Positions 35,196-47,097 of a DNA stretch of 64,000 nt are shown here, in pieces. A program made the translations under genes and the position numbers. The DNA comes from Isoetes taiwanensis. Lineage: Eukaryota > Streptophyta > Lycopodiopsida > Isoetales > Isoetaceae. The DNA lies in NCBI GenBank assembly GCA_021234155.1, contig JAJEKV010000023.1:11670680-11734679 (forward strand). Reading direction: 5' to 3'. Below the pieces are notes generated by a model. That model made no database searches. It worked only from the letters and a program-made list of their open reading frames with translations, and had not been told where the DNA came from. Position 1 is the first letter of the stretch; the number at the start of each line of letters is the position of its first letter.

Positions 35196-36470
35196 CGTAA
35201 ATGTCTTAGTTAATACAACTAGTCATAGAAATTCTTACAACTTGTTATTACTCTGCCCAGACATCATGCTCGAATTTCCTCTGCTGGCTAATTCTTTCTT
35301 AAGCCCAGGTGCCACCCAATTCCTTCTATGATTACCTAACTTTATAATTTTCTTTTAACATGCCAACAATGAGTTCAAAGCAACAAATTGACAAATCCAA
35401 ACATAAACAACAAATAAAGACCACAACCCAAAAAAAGTTACAGAAAAGAAAACAGCAACACAGCAAGCAACGAAGATAGACATGTTTCGGCCTCTTTGGG
35501 CTCTGATTTTGGCATGGATTCACCATCTACCACTGACCCACCACCAAATCGACATGATCCAAGCCCAAATCGACCTGATTCCGCTGATTTTGAGACATTT
35601 TCGGGCAGTTGGATCGCTTGAGGAGCTCTTCAAACACTGCCGAATAGCCATGCCAGTCCTTAATTCCTTCAAAATAGGCCTTTAAACTCAATTTCGGCCC
35701 TCTCCTAAGTAGTTTCAGCATGTTCTAACCATGCCCAATCCACGCCATGAGACATGTGCTCAGTTTTTTTTTTCTTCCTGATCAATCCCATCTTGGTTTT
35801 TGTCGGATCCAATTCACATCCTCAGAACAAATCCAATCCTTCTTCCTGATGATCTTTCAAAAGCCCATCTTACAAATCCAATTACCCAGATACAAAGCCT
35901 CTCAATCACAACTCTTAACAAAAGCATGTACAATCATGGCAGCCTATGCAAACCTCAATTGAATCCTAAAAATTAGAATTCAAACTCCACCTGAAAAGGA
36001 AGAACGATTTGATGCCGTTTATTCTAGCTCCTGCCTCCAGATAGCCTCCTCCGGCTCCTCTGCAACTCAAATTCCTTCTGGAGCTCCTCTCTTGCAACAA
36101 TTCCTCACGTACCACCAAAAGCCCTCTTCTATAATTTTTTTCTTTTTATAGTTTGGCTTATGTGGATTTACTTATGTGGATATATGAACCCAAAGATAAA
36201 TTCTAAAAAAATGAATCTCTAGCCCAAAGGTTAAAAAAACCAATAGTTTTTCACAAAAAAAACGAGTTTCCGATCGCCGGAAAAATAATTTGGCGTCCAA
36301 AACACAGAAAACCTTAGCGTATATTCATACGCAAAAAAACCAAAAAGTTTTTCACCGCCGGAAATACAATCAGTAATGACGGCCGTCAGATTATCAGATA
36401 TACCCCTGATATGCCAGAATATGCCAAAACCAACCCTCCCCCTAACGAATTGCCCCCTTAACAAGGGCAA
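35196..36470. other. Intergenic, nothing recognised
   Basis: Pyrimidine/purine-skewed sequence with no domain. Near 36,310 a phrase similar to one at 8,060 recurs (AAAACCTTAG...CCAAAAAGTTTTTCAC), a short dispersed repeat. Confidence 0.4.
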
Positions 36471-36474
36471 TCCA

Positions 36475-36647
36475 AAAAGTTTTAGATTGAAATTAATTAA
36501 ATGATTATGTTTATGTTTAAAAAAAATGAATAGTTTATTATTGATTAAATGCCAATATATTTTATTTCATCAATAATAAATTATTCAATAGTTACTATTA
36601 AACAAATAACTTTATATCATTTAATTAATTTCAACCTAAAACTTTTC
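36475..36647. mobile_element. AT-rich foldback MITE
   Basis: Almost the whole stretch folds on itself: the left arm begins AAAAAGTTTTAGATTGAAAT and the right arm ends in its inverse with few mismatches. No coding capacity. Confidence 0.75.
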
Positions 36648-36817
36648 TTGAAGTATTTTTATAAGTGTAAAAGTTTGTAAATTATGAAATTCTAATAATA
36701 GTTTTAAGTCAATCGTTAATCAAACCATCAAATTTCATTTAATTATCATGATTGCTACATCAAAAGTAGGTAACCTACACAAAGATGGAAACAACTTATT
36801 TGAGCATGCTGCTACTC

Positions 36818-37530
36818 TCATTCTATGATCTGCCCTGATGCTGGCGTAAAATTTGAGACGACCTTTGAGTTTGTATCGATGAACATAAAAAAGGCTTTTA
36901 CATCCGACACCAAACCCCTAGATGCACGCTGGATACAATAGAATGGACTATTATTAGTACCTTGCTTCATTTTCAAAAGATTTCTTGCTTCATCGAAAAC
37001 AAAAAGAAAGCAAACACCCTTAGGCCCAAAACCATCCTTATTCTTTTTTGAACCTGCCATTGTTTCTTCGCCCGCGTAATCCTTTTTTAGATCTGCCATT
37101 GCTTTTTGGCCCGCGCTGTTCATTTCATTCTCTGTGCAATTGCATTGGTTCTTCTTCTTCTTGCCCAAGCTCACCCCCCTTTCTTCCATACATTTAATTA
37201 CTTCCCTATAGTCTTTTGTTTGGTGGAGTTTGTAAATTTCCTCTTTTCCCAGCCTACCTTGAGACTTACTGTACCAATCAAAACAGGCCGTAATCAAGGC
37301 ATAGCCTTCTTCATGGCTTGTGATGGATCTAAGCAGCTCGTATACGACAGGATTGGATTTCGGATATCCCTTCTGCGCTGGCTTCATTAAACTGAAATAA
37401 AAGACAACTGGCATTTCTGGTGCCAATGCTATCTCCTTAATAATGCGGGACTTGCCCCACCCACTGCTTTGAACAATAGTTGTGCATGGGGCATACCAGG
37501 TGCTACTTTTACCTTTCCATGTATTGAAAC
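36818..37530 (-). CDS. P-loop NTPase, Crinkler/fungal-type (truncated)
   Basis: About 236 codons. Walker A is TIVQSSGWGKSRIIKEIA (near 37,471), followed by PVVFYFSL and KGYPKSNPVVYELL. Walker B is CFLFVFDEARNLL with DE near 36,992, and a C-terminal block reads FMFIDTNSKVVSNFTPA. The QSSGxGKSR loop, the FDEA Walker B and the T-x-S-K-x-x-x-F-x-PA block together match NTPases abundant in basidiomycete fungi and linked to Crinkler-type effectors (family knowledge, not a search). A Lys-rich insert lies between the Walker motifs. No ATG: the frame runs upstream into an A16-G8 run at about 37,540-37,562 that looks like an insertion scar. The protein ends soon after the NTPase core. Could be a decayed transposon-linked gene or transfer from a fungus. 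Confidence 0.65.
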
Positions 37531-37539
37531 ATTTATTTC

Positions 37540-37600
37540 CCCCCCCTTTTTTTTTTTTTTGAGGGAACGAGAATTTTTGTATTATATAGATAAAAAAGTA
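37540..37600 (-). repeat. Poly-A/G run, probable retroelement tail
   Basis: On the minus strand an A run is followed by a G run immediately upstream of the NTPase reading frame. This fits the tail of a small retroelement inserted in the gene and would explain the missing N-terminus. Confidence 0.35.
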
Positions 37601-37963
37601 CAATGTTCATGCTCATAGAGAATTACTACAGGAGTAATCTCAACATCTTCATTCTCTATTTTGCAGAAACTTATTAGATGCTCTACAACAGATATACATA
37701 AAGCACATGAATTGCTCGATAGCTGATATGCTTGACGTGCTCGGATTACTCTTTCCACCTGGTAACTAGTAGATGTATGGCAATACAAAGGCAAACCATG
37801 CAGGCTCCTGAATGATGTAATCCTCTTAGAGGAAGCAGTTGAATACTCCAAAATTTCTTAGGAGAGGAATAGGAATATCTAACCTTACTAAGTGCAAGGC
37901 ATAGCTGTATTTCTGTATGACACAACAACAGACTAGAAAGCATCAGTACCTGAGCGAGCTCTT

Positions 37964-38171
37964 ACTCAAACATATATTTGAGCGTAACCAGTTAAGCGTC
38001 AGTACTTATTCTGGTCATGAGGTTCTTGGCATAGCAGTATCAAGAACCGAGTGCTTAGAATAATCTTTCACTCAAACATATATTTGAGCATAACCAGTGA
38101 AGCATCAGTACTTATTCTGGTCATGAGGTTCTTGGCATAGCAGTACCAAGAACCGAGTGCTCTAAATAATC
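37964..38171. repeat. 106-bp tandem duplication
   Basis: Two close copies beginning ACTCAAACATATATTTGAG, itself palindromic, at 37,964 and 38,070. Confidence 0.85.
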
Positions 38172-38722
38172 TTTCTGCCTGCAAATTAGTCATAGAACCT
38201 GTTGTCTTTGCATTTCCAATTCAAATCTCAGAAATTATGTGCTGGTCAAAAGGGTTCCCCTATCCGAAAAACATCTTTCTGATCATCCAATTCATCTACA
38301 AGACATTTCTGCTAGAAAGAAATGGTGGAAGAAAAAGACCATGAAGAGATTTTTCCAAGAACTAGATTTTACTTCCTATATGACATAAATCAATTCCTTT
38401 TTCAAATCTTGCAGCTTCTTTCCTTCTTTACCTTATAAGCCGACCTCCAACTGCTGCTGGATTTACCCTTTCAGCATGTCTACTCCAGAGGAATAGACAT
38501 AATGCGTAAGCATCAAAGAAAGAAACCACGTTAATGGATACTGGCTGCCCAAGAATTGCCGCCGGAAAAAGGAAGAAATCTACGCATCTGTTCTGTCCCA
38601 GGAAAAATCTGTCCATCTGCCTTGCTAGCATCCAGAAGCACTGATTTCGCTGCATAAATCCGCTGTGATGGCTTGCGGGAGGGAGGGCGGCCGCTGCCCC
38701 CTAGCCGGCCAAGAACGGCGCC
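38172..38722. other. Spacer between ORFs
   Basis: No domain recognised. Lies between the NTPase and EF-hand-like frames on the minus strand and could be intron if they belong to one gene. Confidence 0.3.
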
Positions 38723-39105
38723 TTAGGCGCTAACGGCTTCATTTGATATATCGAAACAGAGATCAATATAATCTACAACATACTTTACAGCTCCATTTGG
38801 ATCTTTATACTTTGCATCAAACTCCTGTTCTAACTCCGAAGTTTCCTCACCTTCTATACGGCAGGCTTCTTTAACATCTTCTTCACTCACCTCCATCCCC
38901 ATCACCGTCATCCCCAATTTATTTAAATCTTCTGTAATCTCCTTTGCACTCTTCGTAGGGAGCATCTCTCTTACTACAAATGTAATTATTATTTTTCTCT
39001 TCTTAGCATCTTCTTCACTCATCCCGCAATCTTTTAAATCTTTTGTAATCTCCTTTGCACTCAACGTACCATCTCCGCTGGTAGTAAAGACATGAGAGTG
39101 TTTCA
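38723..39105 (-). CDS. EF-hand-like protein, two repeated halves
   Basis: The frame reads SGDGTLSAKEITKDLKDCGM and SEEDAKK, then a second diverged half with SAKEITEDLNKLGM and VSEEDVKEA, ending DYIDLCFDISNEAVSA. The first half looks like an EF-hand loop (D-G-T-L-S-x-K-E at loop positions 5-12) but lacks Asp at positions 1 and 3; the second has lost its loop. Calcium binding is therefore doubtful. An acceptor (actaccag) at about 39,076 would start the exon; the open frame continues to 39,139 without it. The NTPase frame lies downstream on the same strand. Confidence 0.4.
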
Positions 39106-39190
39106 ACAACAAGCATAGTGTGTTTAGGCAAATAACCAAGCAGAGTGTTCAATCAAGCAGAGATCTTAAATGTACCTTGAGCTTCCACAT

Positions 39191-39640
39191 TCCATTCCGT
39201 CCCTCGACAACACTCCTAACTGCTCGCTCCTAACCTTGACTTATCTGTTCTGAAGCACAGGACTTATGCCTTATCGCTCCTCTTATATATACCTTTTAGA
39301 CCATTGGATGTAGCGCTTCCTTAGAATATTCTCCAATATATGCCTTAGTGTTCATTCTTAGCCGCTCGGTCATATAACCTATCTTTTTGCACTACGGTGT
39401 ATTAACAACAAGCACCATTCCGTCCCTCAACAACACCATTCCGTCCCTCGACAACACTCCTAACTCCTCGGCTGACAGGTCTCGCATAGACCTTATCCGT
39501 TCCAAAGCTTATGACTTACACCATTGGACCATTTTAGACCATTGGATGTAGGGTTTCCTTAGAATATTCTCCAGTATATGCCTTAATGTTCATTCTTAGC
39601 CCGCTCGGTCATATAACCTATCTTTTTGCACTACGGTGTT
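39191..39640. repeat. Duplicated segment upstream of the EF-hand-like ORF
   Basis: Two units (period about 243 bp) share CCATTCCGTCCCTCGACAAC, TAGACCATTGGATGTAG and CGGTCATATAACCTATC in order. Position suggests a duplicated promoter or 5' region. Confidence 0.75.
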
Positions 39641-39649
39641 GAACAGTAA

Positions 39650-41255
39650 TTGTATAGATAACATAAGGTTTCACCATTGAACAATCGTATAATACGTGGC
39701 CAAAACATTTATACATGTCATATTACAAAAATGGTATCGACCTTTACACAACCTTTACATCAGGGGGGCATAACCACCTATACATATACACTCATGTAAG
39801 CGTATATGAGTTACACAAAGCTTCTGATAACAAAGAAGTATCCCAGAAGCATCATAAGTATTCACAAGCGAATGAGCAACTTTCTAAAAATTTCTACCGC
39901 GGAAGCTAACTTTCCCACATCCAAGAATTCCTGCAAAACAAACAAAGAAAGCATCGGATTATTTGTTGAGAAATCTTACAAAAGATCCATCAGAAGCAAG
40001 AACAAGACAAAAAGGCTCCAAATAACAAAAGGAAGAACACAAGTATGAATCATGATATCAAAGCTGAATATGATGCAAAATATATAATAGAACAAGTTTT
40101 ATTGCATGCAGGGAATTTGCTAAAAGAAAAATCGAAGATTGAATGTACTACAGTAAAATGGCAGCTGCTATGAAAATCCAGCAAGCATCAATATAAAATC
40201 GCTGTCAGGCAAGCATCATTGTCAAATCCTTAATCATTGTCAAATCATTTTCTGAAAATCTTCGAGTTTGCTTCACCTGCGGCGACGGTTATCCACAAGG
40301 ATCCCACAAATTAGCATTCCTGGAAATTGGGGCAAACGACGTGGCAGCACAAGAATGCACCACCGGACAAAAATCCGACCCAGTTATGATATTGTTAACG
40401 AAACTCCATTTGGCCTTTAGGTGTGATTAATTCCACATTACACATTTTCTTCACAATCTTAAGGCACGTGAGGCTTTTCTTCATCTTCTTGTGCAACTCA
40501 GGATGTTGGTATTGTTTTTGTCGGATTCCATATAGAGAGTCTGGTAATTTGTTTTTTTGTGGTATTCACAATAACCCATTAGGATTCTACATTCATTGAG
40601 GCTGTAGTCCGTTGTTTGCTTCATTCGTTATGTGCTTCGATCCCCTTGTAATCCCCTCTCCTGCTATCTAAGCAGCAGGGCTTGATCTTTAGTCTTCAAG
40701 AAAATCAACAAGTCTTTTTCTATTCCTGGCCTTCTTCCCTAGTTTTGTTGTTATCCTTTCTAGTAGCGAAAGCAAATCTGTTTTGTCTTGGCATTTTAGG
40801 GCTCAGCTATTCTTTGCATATATTTGTTTGTGTGACCATGCGTCTCTGTCTCTGTCTCTGTTAGAAAGGGAACTCATGCATAATCAGGCTATGTATTTCT
40901 GTTATGCACTGTTGCATAGGTGTTGGTCTCTTATGGTAAGGCTTCAAAGTGCCGCCTAACAGAGTTGAGACTGTCCCCTAACAGAGTTTGCTAATGACAT
41001 GTTTCTTACAGGGTTGGTAGTTAACAAACATATGCTCAGGACTGTCTTGCCACAAAAATAATTTTTGGTTTCCATTCAACAGAACGACAATTTGATACGC
41101 TAATTGTTATCGAACCAAAACTGACTCATGCAACCCGTGTTCGTGTTTGCAGTACATACAGAGCTAAGTTTGGCTATTTATTTTTGTTGGCCTAGCACTC
41201 TTTGTGAATCGAAATGTAATATTTGGGAGTTAAGTCTAAAGCTTGCACATTATTA
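39650..41255. other. Intergenic, nothing recognised
   Basis: Short open frames only; no domain or repeat identified. Confidence 0.4.
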
Positions 41256-41262
41256 TGTATTA

Positions 41263-41420
41263 GATAATCAACGACCGGAGGATATTGCGCCTTGTAAAGT
41301 GGCGAGGCGGCTCCGCCAGCCGAGGCGGCGCACGAGCGGCGCAGCCGCGAGTGCACCGCCGAGGGTGGCGGCGCCGCCGAGCCACTTTACTGGCGCAATA
41401 TCCGAGAGCCGTTGATTATC
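41263..41420. mobile_element. GC-rich foldback element
   Basis: Arms start GATAATCAACG and share GGATATTGCGCC and GTAAAGTGGC. They enclose a loop made almost wholly of CGGCGG-type sequence, in sharp contrast to the AT-rich flanks. No coding capacity (the Arg/Ala ORF across it is a composition artefact). Confidence 0.7.
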
Positions 41421-41424
41421 AAAC

Positions 41425-42294
41425 GTAATGAATAGATGGTTCAAATTACGAACCATATGCTGCCACGTGGCAGTTCTTGGCAGCAATGGCAGGGAAGCCC
41501 GTGGCTATGGCAGCAATGGCAGGGAAGCCGGTGGCTATGGCAGCAACAGACACTAAATCTTGGAAATGCAAGCTTCAAAAATGCTGAGTCCCGCTTCCAT
41601 AATGCAAGAAATACTTCTGAGATGCTCGCTTTTAGGCTTTACAGGGCCAAAATCCGTCTTTAGGATGCTGGATATGGAATCTATTCTTGAAGGTTTTGGC
41701 TATGGATATGGCAAGGTTCGGAGTTTCAGAAATGTTTCAGAAAGGCAGGAAGGAAATCGATTGCTTATGGCAAAAGACAGAAATGGCTGAAGCATTGGAT
41801 TAATGTGACTCTGCATTGGAAAGCTTATGAGCAGGGCATGAGGGTCCGGAATCTGCACAAACCCTTTCAAATCGAAACATCAAGAAATGCTTCTACAGCT
41901 CCAGCTTATATAGATGGATACGTTTCGTTACAGAGGCAATGCTTGGCTCGAAATGGATTATTGAGGATTCAAAATGGATCTCGCCAAACCTGAATATGCG
42001 AACCTGAATCATTGGAAATCATGCAACTTGAATCTCGCGAAAATGGCTTGAATCATTGGAGATCATGCAACTTGAATCTCGCGAAAATGGCTCGCGAAAA
42101 TGGTCGGATAGAAGAAAACGAAGAGCAGAGCAGAAATAGCACTAGACAGAGCAGAGCAGGTCGACGAACAGAGCAGGTCGGAGAGCAGAGCATCAGGCGG
42201 TGATGAACGGCGGCGCCGCTCCAAAAAAAAGGCCTCTGTTACGCCGTATAAAATTGACGGAATATAACAGTAATTTGAACCATCTATTCATTAC
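41425..42294. mobile_element. TIR element with internal tandem repeats
   Basis: A perfect 24-bp inverted pair (GTAATGAATAGATGGTTCAA...) lies at 41,425-41,448 and 42,271-42,294. Inside are tandem repeats of GGCAGCAATGGCAGGGAAGC (about 41,478 and 41,512), a 46-bp repeat with CTTGAATCTCGCGAAAATGG (about 42,015-42,090), and GAGCAGAGCA runs. No target duplication found; it abuts the GC-rich foldback and the two may be one compound element. Confidence 0.55.
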
Positions 42295-44680
42295 AGAATC
42301 GGAGTCACAAAGATTTACAAACATATTAGCTTCAAGTTATCATATGTTTTTTTTCCAGCATGCTCTTCGCTTCTGTGCCCTGGCCGGCTATAACCTCTGC
42401 CTTGTCTTGCCTTCTCTTTTTCATCACAGGCCCTGCCTCGGCCTGCACCGCCCATCCGACTACCGTAGCATCACCCAACTGGAAAAATCGACATGGGATC
42501 GGCTATCTGGGCTGATCGATCTGAGGCCGGCCGCCGGTTGATTCGTCCGCAGGATGACCTGTCTGTGCTTATTTGCTTTTCGGGGTTACTGGGGTCTGTT
42601 TTCCCCGCCAAATTTTTTGGCTATAAATTGCATAGGGTTTCCAACTCCCGATATCCCTTAATTCTAGATTTAAAAAAGATTTAGCTTTATGTTTGTATAG
42701 AAAAAGTGCCTAGCGTTGCTGGGCTTTCTGTCGGGCATAATTTCTAGGCAAATGCGATGTTGTGCAAATGAACGTTTAATGATTGATTAGAATGATATCA
42801 ATCATATCTATAGCTTATGCAATAACCTCCTTGTTACTCTTTAGAAAGCAAAGGCCAATGTTATAGATCACAATGGTTCAATGATGTATTTGAATAAGAG
42901 TTGACCTCCCCCCCCTCCCAAAAAAAAAGAAAAAAAACCCTCTTGCAAGGGGATTGCGTGATCCTTGCGATTTAAATTAATAGATTCGATTTTATAGGAA
43001 TCTGACAATTAGGTGCAATGACTAAAACAACCGCGTCAAACAGCAAAGACTTTTATAATGCAAAAGATCAAGAAGAATTTCACGTGACTTTATGGGAACA
43101 CTCAACATCTCCATGTCACCTCAACTTTTCACAACAAACAATCACATGTAAACTCCAGAAGCTACCACAGAAAACATTTGAAGGTACTTCAGGATCATAT
43201 TTTGGTACCGACATCTAACATCTCTTGCCACCTTCACTTGTATAGGTGGAAAGAGTCTTTCGTCCAAGCATCATAGTCCTTAAATACAACATTTTGCCTA
43301 TTTGTTGGGCTCATCTCCTATTGTGCATCGTATCACAAGAATCAAAATGTTCAATAATCGCCTCTTGTATCTTTAAGAGAACACACACACACTTGGTACT
43401 TTTAAAATGCTACAAAAGAGAATTTATTTGCCATCTTAGCAGCAGTCTATTCTGATTGCAGCTTCTTGTCAATTGCAAACAATTAAGCAACATCCCCCAC
43501 GCATTAGGGCAATAATTGTACCACAAAAACGACCTCACATTATCAGAGTGCATAGTTCATGTGTAGAACAGCTGAATAAATCTTGCTTATCTTCTATTAT
43601 TATCAAAGCATGTGTTGATTGAAGTTGGTAGGAACCATTTCTTTGTAATAGTTTAAATTTTTTGCAATGTGTATTTCCTCTTCCCATAAGGAGAACTTTA
43701 AGCCAATATAATTTGTTTGTGATTAAAGATAGAATAACAGCTCATCATTATGATTGAATATTCCCATTGTTTGTATAGATACGTATACCATTTAAATGTG
43801 CATGGTCCCCCAAGTAAAACATGGAAAATGTGTATGAAATGTGATGAGCAATAATATAGAAAAAGTACAATTTGAGAAGGGGAGTAGATTTTACGGCTTT
43901 CGAAGAAGCATCGAGGCTTCAGTTTCAGAATTATAATTGAGATATTCTACGTCATGGCAGTCCATGAAGCATGTCCATCATCTAAGCACATGCACAAATT
44001 TATCTTATGCAAAAAGCCCTAGATATTAAGAAGCAGTTAAGATGATTCCAAAAGTAAAGCTGTCTTCTTAATAAAAATGTTTTACTACTTTTGATAAAAT
44101 GTCCCTTGAATATTCAGTTAACCATAACATACATTTTGGCTTCTGAATCTCAGAGTTGGTCAATCATGGTGACATTTGGAATACATTCTGCATGCATTAT
44201 TTCATGGAGTGCTTTTTCCAATAGCCCTACAGTTGCAAATGCTTTATAAAGCATGTCCAACATAACTGCAACAATTGATATTTTATCTAGGGGCATGCCT
44301 AATCACTAAAAAAAGGAAAGGAGAAAATCATTGCAGAAGCAAGTACTTGACAAACTCCGAACAAATGACTTGAAGGGGCAATCAATGTAGAAAATAACTT
44401 CAATGATTTAAAGCACCTGAAATAAACAATGCAGACTTGTTCAGCACTGCTTGCTATGCACAGGCCAGAGTATAACACATGCAGATTTATACCTAACATT
44501 TCCTGCATAAAAGAAGCAGAGATTAGATTGCAATGCTACAGAAACAAATGATTCAATCTTAATCCTCCTTCACCTTTGCAAAAGCATCGCTTAAGTTTGA
44601 CCAAGGAAATTAATTACATATGTAGCTTTAAACGGGAGCCACTAAGTCAAATTGTACCTATAGTAAGAAAATGGTTGGAT
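42295..44680. other. Intergenic, possible Helitron hairpin near 42,700
   Basis: At 42,700-42,735 a GTGCCTAGCGTTGCTGGGC hairpin resembles the Helitron end at 4,604 but lacks a clean CTRR. An AC run lies near 43,384. No gene seen. Confidence 0.3.
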
Positions 44681-44681
44681 A

Positions 44682-44839
44682 TCATGCAAGTAAGATCATG
44701 CAAGCCCGGAGCTTAAATAGCATGCTGCTTTGCCACAAGGACCATGACGGTACATCTTCTTTCCTTTGGAAAAAGGCAGCACCGCCTTGAGGCCTTTCTA
44801 TCGGAACAACTTGCTGGTAAAACCTCTGCTGTATTGGGT
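44682..44839 (-). CDS. Putative terminal exon, unidentified gene
   Basis: After an acceptor (tttttgcag) one frame stays open to a TGA at 44,682. It reads PIQQRFYQQVVPIERPQGG, then AAFFQRKEDVPSWSLWQSS, convincingly protein-like. The exon at 44,925-44,977 ends in phase 0 while this one wants phase 1, so an exon, a small indel or decay separates them. Confidence 0.45.
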
Positions 44840-44924
44840 CTGCAAAAAGAATGAGCCATTATCTTGTTATAGACAAAGGACATAGACTACTAAACTTCAA
44901 GGGAATTAAGCCAGTAAAACTTAC

Positions 44925-44977
44925 AATTATGACATCATTTAGAGTAATATCTTCATTTCCAGTCTCTTTTACCGCTG
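44925..44977 (-). CDS. Putative small internal exon
   Basis: 53 nt between acceptor (tttccag) and donor (ATT|gtaagt). The only open frame reads AVKETGNEDITLNDVII. Only 100 bp from the CACTA element's end, so that element may have inserted in this gene's intron or 5' region. Confidence 0.4.
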
Positions 44978-45479
44978 CTGGAAATATGTGCTACAATTTA
45001 CATGCTTTCTAAAATACAGCAAAAGTTGCATATAAGTTTGAGAAGCAGCTAATTAGATTGCAAAAATGTGGAAAAACACTACAACATAATAGGGTGTTTT
45101 CCGTCGGGTATAGCGTCAACTAAAGTGACGCAATGTGTATTCTCAAATTCCCACTAAGTGTCACGAGGTTGACGCTAAAAGTCCTATACTTTGATGTCGC
45201 ATGGGCGTCACCTTTTGCGTCAAGTATTGCGTCATAGCTATATAACACAAAAATGACACAATGACAACATTTGTGACAATTGCATTACATGTTCGTGTCA
45301 AGTTTATATCCAAGTTATTCAACAATTGCATCACATTTTTATATGAGATTGAATTCAACAATTGCATCACATTTTTATATGAGATTGATTTCTGGTATAC
45401 AGCTACATTATCACACCATATTGCCATCCTTATCATTCATAGGATGACATCCTTTGCGTCAGATATGTGACTCTCTTAC

Positions 45480-46800
45480 ATCATGTTTTGTATCATTTAA
45501 TAACAATCTTATCCAAGTTTTTATAGCATATTTGTGACCTTTAGTTATATAATTTGTGGCATCAATGTGTCAATTTTTTAAGTACATATTATATCATAGT
45601 TGTGAATTTTTGGGTCCATACTACACGTTTTCATTGTGGCAATTCTACCATCAATTGTTGCCATTTTTATATTTCATTAAATTATGCCTTTTTTGACATA
45701 TTTATCTTAGATACTGCTTTATGCATTGAGTGCAAAAGAACATTGAAAACTCAAGATAACAAGTTAGCTTGAAGGCAGTAATATAGCAAGATGGTTATTT
45801 TGAAGACTTAGTCACGGCACTGGATCAGGTACAGGATCTGAGTTCACAACCAGATGCGTCATTGGAATTGAGAAGAAGCTCGTAGTAAGAATCTGTGGAC
45901 AGCTACATCTTCGACTTCCAGAAACCAGACCATATTTGCCCACAAATGTTATGCTTGACAGAACTCATACTGGAGAATGTGATAGACAATTCAAAGGAAT
46001 CTGTGGTCCCAAGAATAACATGCAATAGATGGAAACTTTTTCCAGATGCTTCTTCTACTTGCGTTGCACAAAATGACCAGAGACCTGCCAATGAATGCCC
46101 AAGTCACATCAATTAGTTGATAAGGTAAGAAAATACTAGGTACATTTTTCCATTCTGACATAATAAAGACGTACCTTATAAGAAGATAAGATAATCTTCT
46201 TTGGCCTCTTCCACCATTTGGAACCATATCCCAACTCTGCAAATGGAGATGCTTAAAACCCACTTAAAGCAAGTGAAATTTAGGCTATAAGGGCTGGAGT
46301 TGGGCCAGATAAACTCCTGGTAGCAGATGGGATTCGGGAGCAAATTGTTGTTGTTGTGGGTCACCGTGCATAGATGTCCAATTCTTGGAAACTGCTTGGA
46401 TCAGGCCAAAATCAGGCCTTAGGGCCAGTTTAGCTTTAAGTGAGCAATATTGAGGTCGGAGTTGCATGACGAAGTCGATTTCGGCCTTCTAGAATCACTG
46501 AGACCTGCAACAAAAAAATTAAAGGACTGCAGGCTTCTCTGGCAGAGGAGAAAATTTTTAAGCACTCTGCGTTCTTTCTGGAAGTAATGAAGTGCCGCCC
46601 CTATTGCCTGCACTCTCAAGCTATAATCTCCATTGCTCCAAAAATTGCCCACAACATCTTATTTGTGGGGTTCTTGAAGCTGCTCGACAATGTAAGTTCC
46701 CTATCTTAAAGCTCGCAAAGTTATTCCATGACTGAAACTTCTCGGAGTAAAAGATGTTGCTCCATACTCCCATTTGGCTGTAATCATACCTTTATCCTTA
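45480..46800. other. CACTA interior, unidentified captured sequence
   Basis: Short frames on both strands (for example plus 45,895-46,116 and minus 46,419-46,652) look partly protein-like but match nothing I know. Probably captured and decayed host exons. Confidence 0.3.
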
Positions 46801-46821
46801 TGAAATGGCAGATGGGGGCGC

Positions 46822-47097
46822 TTATATCATTCCATTCATGGCTGAGCTGGTTAGATCCAGCATAAAAATCTGGGTCTCCAGGTGATAGGATGCAGAGCTT
46901 GTTAAGCTTACTCTGTTCTTACTCCCAAAGCAGTTTAGTGCAGTTAAGCCATCTCCACATTGTGCATGTCTAGCAAATAATACAGTGCATAGAACTACAT
47001 TTTCATCTTCCAACTTGTTAAAGATAGTTTCTGTATCTTCTATCCATTCACACTTTCCACACATGTCAATAAGTGTGTTTGTAACAGAGACGTCTGA
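46822..47097 (-). pseudogene. PPR-repeat gene fragment inside CACTA
   Basis: The minus strand reads SDVSVTNTLIDMCGKCEWIE, then DTETIFNKLEDENVVLCTVL, then FARHAQCGDGLTALNCF. This is the helix pattern of PLS-class PPR proteins (compare NTLIDMYGKCG...A..VF..M....V.W...I...AQ.G). PPR proteins edit or process organelle RNA. Only about one and a half repeats are recognisable before the frame decays. Minus-strand frames at 47,231-47,525 may be a further part of the same gene. Confidence 0.65.

Noticed and set aside
41128-41415. 95-codon ORF ending in an Arg/Ala/Pro-rich tail
   Set aside because: The tail is the GC-rich foldback read as protein, and the start lies in unrelated sequence.
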